Part shown: positions 13,101 through 25,100 of the stretch, piece after piece | Position numbering within the stretch: the stretch's first letter is position 1 | How the letters are laid out: each line of letters opens with the position of its first letter | Assembly: GCA_037039925.1 (NCBI GenBank) | Contig: JAXRKP010000531.1 | Coordinates: forward strand, 90,001 to 154,000 | Reading direction: 5' to 3' | Source of the DNA: Doris montereyensis | Taxonomy: Eukaryota > Mollusca > Gastropoda > Nudibranchia > Dorididae | Length of the DNA: 64,000 nt | The notes under the pieces: generated by a model | What the model was told of the DNA's origin: nothing | The model's database searches: none | Seen by the model: only the letters and a program-made list of their open reading frames with translations | Made by a program: the position numbers and the translations under genes

Positions 13101-16100
13101 AGCACCGCCAGCCGCCTGCCCTTAATACAGAAGAAATAATTTTTGTGCATGCACACTTAAATCACAGCCACATTGTGCTAAATATTTGCACTCTAATGGG
13201 ATTGTTTGGATTATGATAGAGAGAATTTGAGGAGAGGGGTGCCAGTGAAGGATCAAATGTTTAAAAAGCTTATTCAAACTAAGTTCTCTTTTCAGTAATG
13301 ACTCTACATCACCTCTGAAGAATATTTTCACTCATGATTCACAATTTTCTACCTCCCGTGGCCAATACAACGCCAAAATTCAAGCTGCCATAATGGATTT
13401 TTTTCATAACATTTGTGCCGTATAAAGTTAAAAACGGCTAGTACAATACATCTCAAACTTTGCTGTTATCTTCAATCACCCTCTTACTTCATTTATTTCA
13501 CCGCTGCCCCCATAGAAGAATACAGCTTTCAGTAATATGATTTAATTCATGAGATTTGAGATTTATTAAAAACCACTTACGATATTTGGATTTTTGAGGT
13601 TTTTTAGCATTCACATTTAATTTGATTACGCAGCATCGGTGACTAGTGGCCATGCTACTGGATTTGAGATAGTGGGGGTTCTGGGTTCAAATCCTGGTAA
13701 TGATAGACCCAATCTTCTTTTTCTTCAGAAAAGACACTTGACAGGCACTTCCTCTCTATACACAAGTGCAAATGAGCACGGCATCAGTTTGGGAGAAAAA
13801 CTGGTGACAATCTAGGTGTCATGTCCAAAACTGTTTCATGCTGTAGAAAGTGGAATAAGCTGAGGCTCTATGAGCCATAACAGCCTTGAAGTAGTTTTTA
13901 ATATAACATTATCATTCAAACGTTTCATTACATAAAGCTGTTTTAAATTTTACCTGTGATTTGTTTTTCTGTGCGTCATATAAGCAAAGTATGTCAGGTA
14001 AGCGGGGTGCATTTTGATTATTCTTAAAACGATCGGTCACAAAATCCAACAGCGGGAAGATTCAGGAATATCATCGCAGTTATGGGGTAGAAGAAAGAGA
14101 ACACAACATACAGACAACAAGACTACGCCAAGAACTCTCTTGAAACCTAAATAAACCCATGAGAAAAATTCTTCATTGTCCTTCGAATATCGTTTTGACC
14201 GCCATTTTGCTTGCTCACCTGAAGACATTCCGTTATAAAGAGAGACAACATGGACTCTTTGTCAGCAACACTCACGTCACCGTCATCACAGGGCTGTGCT
14301 GAGCCTGCAATGAAAAACACTCCATTAACTCATAGACTACACTTACGTCATAGTATACTTGTCGCCCATGTGCGATCATAACGTTGGCGGATCATAACTA
14401 TAGAAAGATCGCGTATACGCGATGTTGCAGTATGGAGCATCTTCTAGGCTTATTATACTACTTCCATTTCCTACCAGAACGAGCTCTCTAGCGTGAACGG
14501 TTGATTAAAAAAAAAATTTGTTACTGCTGGCAGTGCAAGCCTTCGACTTTACCCATTTTCTTTTTAAAAAACAGCACTACCAAGTACTACAAGTAGATCT
14601 ACAAATCACAAACAGCATAAAGACCGCGCTGTTTTCGATCAGTTTACCAGCTCATTGTTTCCATCTATTTACTGATTTGTGTATTGTGTGAATGGTGTCT
14701 CCACCCTAAAAACATTTTTAACTTCTCAATTTGACCCTTTCAATCATCCCTCTTAGACAAACTGATGACACATAGCCAATTTTTTTGGTACCAATATAAA
14801 GTTTGATCTCTTATGAACACTGTGTTTAAAAAATAAAGAGAAAATCATAACCAATAAAAAAAACATTACAAATTTTTAAAACCCCCTACTTTTTGGGTAC
14901 CCACGCCATAATCTTGTGTCGGACCTTGGGTAGTCTATGAGTTAAATACAAGATTTTGATTGTCTTCATCCGACATAAGAAAAACGAAAAGGAATAATGC
15001 ATCTTCTCAAAGAACATTTAAGATGTAAGTTTCACATATATGCCAACTTTCGGTCAGTTGAGGAGAACATTAAAAAGAAAAAGAAAGAGGACACATGGCA
15101 GTTGAGCAGGTTGGCAGTGGGCAGGTCACACATTGAGAAGCCTTAGCGAAACACCACTAGGCAGTTCCTGACCTAGAGTCTGCAGGGGAAAATTTTTGTT
15201 TGCTTCATTGAAATTTGCCCTGTCCACCATTGTGGTGATCTCAGGGTGAATTACGATGCAAGATAAGCGAAAGAAGGGAAGGAAAGAAGTAGGACCTATC
15301 AGCAGGCAAAGAAAGAGAGGAAGACCGCCAAACACATAGCGAAGGGGCCTGGAGGCAAACGCAAAGGAGATGGGGTACGGCTGGCAGGAGCTGGAAAAAA
15401 TAGCCCGGCGCCGAGGAAAATTGTGGTTGGCCTATGCCCTAGACAGGGCAGCAGACTCCAAGTAAGTAGGTAAGTTCACAGATATGAAATAATTTTCACA
15501 AGTACCATTGTCACTTACTGTACAAATCTTGTTCTTCCTCCCCGAGAAGAAGCCGGACAAGGCGCTGCGTGTGTGACCGTTGTCGATTCAGCGATGTCAT
15601 TCGCAGCTCAATAGCCACACTTTTCAAAAGCCACATTTGATGATCAGTCACGTCATTTCCTGAAAGCCACATATCACATTTAGTCTTGAGTCGTCCAATT
15701 ACTAACCACAAATCAAGCAAAAGCAACCCTTCCTGTATGCATTCCCACTTAAGAGTAAGAGCTACCTCGGCAAGGAGAATCAGACTGATCAGTTCAACAT
15801 TGCATTTCTTTGGTTAAATATTTCTAAAAATTAACAATGCACAAATGCATGTAAAAAGAAAAGAAAGAAAAGTAAAATTATCCTTTTCCACTTGTTCAAA
15901 ATGTACAATGTCAAAAGCTAGGTTACTGTAAATTAACAAATTTATTTTAAAATGTAACAAGCATAACAGGAGAATACTCATTAATACATTTGTGATTTTA
16001 TATTTCAGCAGGAGGCAAAGGAAATAACATTATCGAAAAGAAAAAAAATTTGATCATTCGCAAGAGCGATGGAGCAAGAAAGTCACCATACAAATGCACA

Positions 16101-19100
16101 TGTTGTTGCTATTAATCCACAACAAATGCATTAATAACTCCAAAAATCTCACCGAATCGAGCACTTTCTAAGGGCAAATGCTGGAGCTGGCGGTACAAAC
16201 AGTCATGCGAGTGCGTAGGTATCTCAACGTTGGAGGCGATGTGTCTTTGTTGGCAGACAATGCGTATATCAGCCGGAAACCTAATTCTGCCAGTTTGGGT
16301 CTGTCCAATAAACAGCTTGGGCCTTCCCTTGATCCCAGTCCTTGCTCCAGGAGAGTCAGAACTGAATGCAGGCATGTCTTGGGAGAATCCAGAACTCCTT
16401 TACAATGCAAGAATAATATATAATGATAAAAAATGTCATATCTCGTGGATTCCTAATATGAATACAAGTCAACATTTTGAACCAGAGTTCAAAAAGAAAA
16501 ACTGAAAGGAGTTAAGTTTGATCATGCCAAAATGACATTGACCAAATCACACAGACTCTGAAAAGATTTCTCATGACATATGTAATACATATCGTTGGCC
16601 CTATGACGAACCTGCGCAAGTCCCAATTTAAAAAAAATTTTATTGTCTGAAATTGACCTACACCGTCCACTATATATTGTGATAAAAAAATCAAAATTAA
16701 AAACCAAAAGGAAATTAATTGAAATGAAGTGAAGCTTAATCCGCACAACTCCAAAGCCCAACGATGAAATCGCACAAGTCCACTCAGTGCTTCGCTTTGA
16801 CATCTGGACTTTGATTTTGTTGATTGAAGGGAGTGTGTGTGGACACGTTGCTCATAACAAAAGATAACACGGTCTAGTGAGCCACAACAGTCACAGTGGC
16901 TGAACACTTAAAAGTTGTCTAGACAGATCAGAACGTGATAATCACCACGTCTATTTGGATATCAGACACCGCAATATCGAAGAGTACAACGAACAAAACA
17001 TTAAAACTCGGAACTAGAGATAAGTCGACAGACCATCTAGCCATACGGCACCATTATTATGTCATTTATGAAAAAAGATGACAAGGAGGGTCTATACATT
17101 CCTTATTGGCGACTAAAATCAGGGGCGGCTACTGGGAGACTCTGTGGACGCTATGGTCAGAACAAAACAAAGATGATACGTCAGTGGCATAGTTTGGGCA
17201 CAGCTCGAGAACGAGTCGAGACAAGCAACGGTGCCCTGGCCACTGTACAGATGGGTTACCGTAGGGGTGAATGCATGGTCTAATCCAAAAATAAAATTAA
17301 AAAATGAGTCGTCATTGTTGTGCCCTTGAGTAAGGTACATTGCTCCTCTTATCTTACTTGACTCAGTTATAAGTACCCGGCTATAGGCAGTCTGTGAGCA
17401 TACCCATGTGCGTAGAATGGACTATACACCCATCATTATCCTTATTTCTACCTTTAACTTCAATTTGCAGTATCTATTCTACTAGTAAGTGATTAACTTG
17501 TTTGTTTTCTCATGTTCATCCCACTAGACGACACCGAGGCTGTTACTCAGCCATCGAGGACACCAAACTCTATAGCAGACCTCCACAACTCAAGCCAAAT
17601 CAAGGAGCCTCCACAACACGACCCAACGCTTACCATACCAAACTCTCTAGCAGAGCCTCCACACACGACCCAACGCCTACCTTACCAAACTCTCTAGCAC
17701 CAACTTCCCACTTCATTGCACACCAACCACTTACTTCAGTGCACACCAACCACTTACTTCAGTGCACACCAACCATCCACTTCAGTGCACACCAACCACC
17801 CACTTCAGTGCACACGAACAATCCATTTCAGTGCACACCAACCATCCACTTCAGTAACCACCCACTTCAGTGCACACCAACCATCCACTTCAAGTGCACA
17901 AAACCATCCACTTCAGTGAACACCAACAATCCATTTCAGTGCACACCAACAATCCATTTCAGTGCACACCAACCATCCACTTCAGTGACCAACAATCCAT
18001 TTCAGTGCACACCAACCACCCACTTCAGTGCACACCAACAATCCATTTCAGTGCACACCAACCATCCACTTCAGTGCACACTAACCACCCACTTCAGTGC
18101 ACACCAACAATCCATTTCAGTGCACACCAATCATCCACTTGCACACCAACCACCCACTTCAGTGCACACCAACAATCCATTTCAGTGCACACCAACCATC
18201 CACTTCAGTGCACACCAACGATCCACTTCAGTGCACACCAACCACCCACTTCAGTGCACACCAACAATCCATTTCAGTGCACACCAACCATCCACTTCAG
18301 TGCACACCAACCATCCACTTCAGTGCACACCAACAATCCATTTCAGTGCACACCAACCACCCACTTCAGTGCACACCAACAATCCACTTTAATGCACACA
18401 AACCACTTACTTCAGTGCACACCAACGATCCACTTCAGTGCACACAAACGATCCACTTCAGTGTACACCAACGATCCACTTCAGGCAAACCAACAATCCA
18501 TTTCAGTGCCCACCAACCATCAGTGGAAACCACCTACTTTAATGGACTAACTTTAATCAGTAGAATCCAGAATGAGCACTGTTAAAAACCCATCCTTTTT
18601 TACTGAATTCAAGGGAAATGCTAGTGTCCATAGATGTATTTACGTTAAACAATACGGGGAAACTGCAATTTCAAAGAATGTGCAAACAAAATACCTTTAA
18701 ATTCATTGATAAAATTCAATCAAAGTAATCAGTAAAGAACGTGGCTTTCCTTTCAAAAATGAGATTTAACCCTTTCCACAATTCTAGTCTGTGTGCCTTA
18801 CTTCCTATTTAGTCTGGGTGCCCAAGCAAAGGGACACAACTTTGATGACATGTAGAAGAAATTATAATAAACTGGAGAAGAAAACAAACTTTCAGAAAAT
18901 ATATACTTTTATATAACTATTATAAGCCTTTAATTGGAAAGTAAGTTCTGTGGGTAAAGACCAATTGAAAGGGAATAGAGTTAAAGACCAAGTCAAAAAC
19001 AAAAGCAGATAAAAATATGCGTTTTTACAAAGGAGTCGAAATCTCGTACATCACGAGATTGCTGATTTAAGTCTCGTAGACTGCGAGATCTTGTTATCTT

Positions 19101-22100
19101 GAGTACAAAGACAAAGAGTAAGCGAGGGGCACATTAGGGCGCTTTAGATAGAGGCCGATGTCGCATTTGGTCACAGTAGGCAGGAAAGGGTTAAGGAAAA
19201 AAAGAAATCTGAGTAAAATTTATGTGCAATGAACAAAGCCAATACTCCTTAACTCTTTCCTACTTGCCGCAAAAAAAAATCTGCTCGCACCATTCGTACC
19301 GCTGGACTTTCGAGCCCCCAAGGATCGGCCTGATAAAGACTTTCTTATCTTATCCCTTTATCCCGCTTTTTATTTAGTGACCTTAAGGCTACTTCTGGTC
19401 ATGTCTAAAAGCACCCGTTAAAAATTCAATCATTTTACAAGTTTTGAGCAAACCTTTCTGTCGATGCTTTGTTTATTTATAACTTTTCTTAAAAACCGTG
19501 TGTGTTCAGGCGTGTTTAGACCAAGTAGGGAAAGAGTTAAAGACCAAGTAGGAAAGAGTTAAAGACCAAATAGGGAAAGAGTTAAAGGAAAGAGTTAAAG
19601 ACCAAATAGGGAAAGAGTTAAAAGACCAAGTAGAGAAAGAGTTAGGGAAAAAGACCAAGTAGGGAAAAGAGTTAAAGACCAAGTAGGGAAAGAGTTAAAG
19701 ACCAGGAAAAATAGGGAAAGAGTTAAAGACCAAGTAGGGAAAGAGTTAAAGACCAAGTAGGGAAAGAGTTAAAGACCAAATAGGGAAAGAGTTAAAAACC
19801 AAATAGGGAAAGAGTTAAAAGACCAAATAGGGAAAAAAGTTAAAGACAAGTAGGGAAAGAGTTAAAGACCAAATAGGGAAAGAGTTAAAGACCAAATAGG
19901 GAAAGAGTTAAAGACCAAATAGGGAAAGAGTTAAAGACCAAGTAGGGAAAGAGTTAAAGACCAAATAAGGGAAAGAGTTAAAACCAAATAGGGAAAGAGT
20001 TAAAGACCTTCACTGCAAGATCAAGTAGGGAAAGAGTTAAAACACACCTGGCTCCTGGAGGGTGGTTTTGACCACTGGCTTTTGAAGTTGGAATCCCAGC
20101 AACCAATGGGCCACATTTGGCGACACTGATCCAGGGACACTAAAATTAGCTGGATTGTTTGCTCACAAATAGCATTTGCGATCTGCGGGTTAGATCTGCT
20201 CCACTCTGTTGATATGAGACAGATGAAAAAGAATTATATATAGTTAATAGACAGGTTCTAAACTTAACTTGGCAGGAAAGAAGAAACTCACAAACTACAA
20301 TTAACTTCTTTGAAAACACAAAAGAAAGTTATCCTACCACAAAACATCTCCTTCAATTATAGTAAAGCAAGAGTTCCTCCTTCATGGCCATTACTGCCCA
20401 TAGAGCCAGAGCTTATCTCAGTTTCTATAGCACTAAATGGAACAGGTGATAATGATTACCTCCTGGACATGATGCTATTCCAATGCAAGGTTTTATTCCC
20501 AAGCCAGTGCTTGTACCCATTTGCACCTGGGTTGAGTATTGGAAATGTGTGTTAAATGTCTTTCCCAAGGAACACAACGGCAGACCTAGCTTTGCTAGGA
20601 TTCGAACCCGGGACCTCATTATCCAAAGTCTGTGTCACTGACGATACTATAAGTACAGTAGTGCCCACTTATTATAAACTTCAAATAAAAAAAACAAAAA
20701 ACTTGCAACCCATGATAAGATTAAATTGGGCATGTTCAAATTTTCATTAAAAGAACCAAAGGAAACGTAACTAGGCAAAGAAAGAAAAAATTGATTTATT
20801 ACAACACACTGTCAACTTTTTAAAAAAAATGTAATGATAATTCACACTGTTAAAAAAGTAAAGAAATAAAATTGGAATTTGTTTTGTTTGTTTCATTAAA
20901 ATTTACCCTGTCCACCATTGTGGTGATCTCAGGGTGAATTAAGAAGAAACACAAAATGAAAAAATGAAAAAGAAATGAAAAAAAGAAATCACGAGTTACC
21001 TTCATCCTCTAGAGCACCGTTGCCCGCTCCTCCCTTATCTCTGGTGTGGATGAGTCGAGGCATTCTACAAATCCTTGCAGCAACTCAAAGCTGACTCTCT
21101 GCCAAAGTTAATCAAGAGATATTGATGACACACATACAAATTAAGGTATTTTGATAAATGAGGGGATGAGATGCAAAACCCACTATTATCCAAAAAAGAT
21201 AACTTGAGAAAATCAATTTAGCCTTCCTTTGTTCTCAATGAAGCCCCATCAATTTGATTTTTAGAGCCGAATTACAAAACGATATAATCAGTTTTGAACA
21301 AAAATGATTTCATCATCAGAAGACTCTTCATTCAAAGTCCGAGATGGTGAAAAATATCACAATATGTAAAAATGGAGACATTGCGGGTTTTACATCTCAC
21401 CCCCTCAAATATATAAAACAACTCTTTGAGCCCGACGGCCGCACACTGCGGCCGATGGTTTTGACAAAATGGACGAGCTGCCACACACTGCAGCTGATAG
21501 ACCTATTCTATTATTTATGCGTCTACAACAGTAATTAACTAATAAAATGTGAAATTTCTTCAATACGATCTTCTCTAGATGATTCTGCTTTCCTTTTGAA
21601 GCATTAGGCCCTAGAGGGATCTCTATATTGGGGAAATTGTGATGTAAAACACAGAGTAGCGCAGATTTCGGTTGAAGAAAGCCTTTCTTGACTGACAAAG
21701 CCATGGCTGTCTCACGCTCAAGACGTTACACTCGCCAAGAAGTAATCAATTTGTTCTCAAATATCTCCGACAGTGATGTTAGTGATAATGACAGTGATGA
21801 AGAAAGTTATTCCTTCAAGTGAATCTGATTCGGATAGTTCAACTGTAGGAGGGTGTGGTGAAAACAGAATTCGATCTAGATCTGCAGATTCTAGTCTCAA
21901 CGGCAGTGACTCCATTTGAGTTCGATCTATAAGGTCTAGATGTAGATCTCCCATCAATGGACCTTCTACTTCTACATCAGGACTAGCAAATACATATGGA
22001 AGAGGAGGAAGAGCTAGGGGAACAACTACTAGATCTAGACCTGTTGTGGGACGGCCTCCACCAACAGCTAGATGGGAAGTAGTGGATAGAGGTGAGACTG

Positions 22101-25100
22101 AAAACAACTTTAGTTTCAACCCTCCAAATGAATGTGGGTGCAAGCAGCACTAAATGAGGAAAATTCAGCTTTAGACCATTTCTTTGCTCCCTACACAGAT
22201 GACATTATTGATGAACTGATAAGAAAAGAAGCATAAATTGATATGCAAAGTATAAAGTCACCGTGAATACACCGGCATGGAAACGCTCAGTTTACGGTAG
22301 TTGGACAGATGTCGACCAGGACTGACAGTGACATGATGGTCTACTTTGCCCTGCTCATTTCGATGGGAATACTGGAAACACCACGATACAGGGAATACTG
22401 GGTTATCATCACACCCAAGTACCAGCATACACCCTGGTACCATCATGCCATGACAAGAGACAGATTCAAAGCCATCCACTTCACAATGCTGCATTGTGAA
22501 GACACAGAAGCTGCTAGCATCGAAAAGATTCAGCCATTTATGACTGCTCTTGTTACAAACTTCCAATCAGCATTTTATCCTTTCCAGAATGTGTCAATAG
22601 ATGAAATGGTAGTAGGCTGGAAAGGACGTTTCAAATATAAGCAGTACAACTCAAGCAATCCGAAAAAATTCCACATAAAAAGTTTGGTTTGTGCGACAGT
22701 ACAACTGGTTACACATATAACCTTCTTGGGTATTTTCGGCACTGAAACTGCCTATGATCCCGAAAGTGACCCTAACGGTGAGTCAGCTATCAAGGTGTTT
22801 CAAACCCTACTCAGTCCTCTCAGCAAGGGTCATCACATATTCGCTGACCGTTATTACTCTACGAGAAATCTCATGGAATTCTTGTTGCATCGCCACCAGT
22901 ATTACACTGGGACATTCCAGTCCAACAGGCGGGGTTTCCATTGGAAGTGAAAACTTTGAGATTGAATCATCGAGAGAAAAATACTTCCTCAACGAGTCCA
23001 AGGAAGCTCTCGTAATTACATGGCGGGACAAAAAGGCCAAAAAATCATGCTTGGTTGTCTCAACCAGGGCTAAAGTGGAGGACACCAGGGTCCAGACGAA
23101 ATCAGGCCTTGTGGACAGGCCGGCAGCCATTCACGAGTACAAACATGTGTATGAATGGTTGCGATCTCAGTGACCAGCGTGTCAAATATTACGGCATGTT
23201 TGAAAGGAAGACCATCAAGTGGTGGAAGAAGCTCTTCCACTGGTTATTTGAGATTGCTCAATCAAACGCGTACATAATGTACAATCTCACAAGACCTGCC
23301 AGGACAAGAGCAAAGGGATTGCGACGATTCAAGGATCAGCTCTTTGAACAACTGACAACAAATGCTGCAGTTCTCTGTGCTGTGCCCCCAAATGTTCAAC
23401 CAACCTTCCACGCAGAGCCAATCAACATCTTGGCTAAAACCAACGACAAGCAACATCTTGTCATGTAGGTTGCAGCAGGTCGTTGGTGCGCTCACTGCTC
23501 TACGCCAGAGTATCGCAAAAGGACCCACTTTGTTTGTAGTGGATGTCCCAATCAGCCACATCGCCATCCACAAGATGGCTTCTTAGCATTTCATCAAACC
23601 AAATAGGCTAATAAAATGTGAATAGTGTTTTTTAAAAAGTGTATATATATATAGATCTATATGCTGTTTGAATTAAATTGAAAATTTTATTTTTCCTTGT
23701 TTTTTTCTTCATTATTGGATTATAATTCAAAAATGGCGTACCCCTTGAAACTTGAACTTTACCTGATTGAAGACTGATATTTGATGAGCTGAAATGACCC
23801 TATCACAAGCTTCTGGATAAGGGTTTATACACGTATAAATTAACCCTTTCCTGCTTACTGCGATCGAATGCAACATCTGCCTTGCAGTCTACTACGACAT
23901 CAGCTTCGATGCCTAAAGCGCCCCTCGCATTACTCTTCATCTTTGATATTGCTTAATAAGATCTCGCAGTGTGCGAGAGACTTGAATCAGCAATCTCGTG
24001 ATATGCAAGATTTACAGCTCTTTTGTGGAAAAAAACCGGATATTTTTATCTGCTTTCGTTTTGACTTATGGCGATTGTAAACAAAGCAGTGTTATTATTT
24101 TCAATGAATTTACCGACCTACTCACGAAAGTTACTGACAATTAAAGGCTCATAATAGTTATATAAAAATACATATTTCCTGAAAACTCGTTTTCTTCTCT
24201 AGTTTATTGTAACTTCTTCATTGAAATTAAAAGATGCTTAAGTCTAAAATTAATTTTAACCGAGACAGGTTTACTTCTCATCAAAGTTGTGTCCTTTTGC
24301 TTAGGCACACAGACTGACTATGAAGTGAGGGCTTAGGCACACAGACTGACTATGAAGTGAGGGCTTAGGCACACAGACTGACTATGAAGTGAGGGCTTAG
24401 GCACACAGACTAAAATTGATTTTGATTTTACATGTATAAATTAAGGGATTGTATACATTTGAAAAGTACCCTTTTAAAAATATATATTTAATCCTTATAC
24501 TCACAAAGCTTAAGTATACCTCCTGTGAAAAGAATCAAAACAATTATTTTCTAAAGGAAATTGACTTGAAGTAAATGCTTCATGATTTGTGGTTTACCTG
24601 CTCAGCTGTGAAAAGATTGACAATGTCAGTTTGGGTCGGTGTTTCTTCACATACGTGACATAATATCCTGACAGCAGACAGCGTATGACTTGATAATGAT
24701 GCATTAAAGATCACAAATCTGTAGTAGAAGGAGGGTATAAAAAACAAATAAAACGCCAATTCAAAAAAAAAATTTGGCACTTGTGAAACTTCATTCCTAA
24801 CAAACTATTCTGCTCAGGTCATGGCTTTATAAGCATGAACTAAGGGTTTATTGTGATGAGATAAATTGAACAGGAATTTTAAGGATGGAGGAAAAGAACC
24901 CCCCCTCCCCCAAAAGTCAAGAAAACAAAAACCAGATAGCAAACATTCCCACACCTCCCCCAATCCCCTCTTTTTGTCCCAAAAAAATCATTCTTCCATT
25001 GCCTAGAGTCATCAAAGAGATAATTACTGACTGTGATACTGCATTTCTTCTCCCATAATGTTCTCAAAACAAACCCGTCAATTTGTTTTCCTCTGAAGAT

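Noticed and set aside
17700..18520. CRISPR-like array
   Set aside because: Units are contiguous with no unique spacers, and the context is an animal intron. The same applies to the arrays at 34870, 40060 and 56225.
17502..18585. Long plus-strand ORFs (up to 296 codons, His/Thr/Pro-rich)
   Set aside because: They are translations of a 24-bp minisatellite in three frames; no start context, no homology, and in an intron on the opposite strand.
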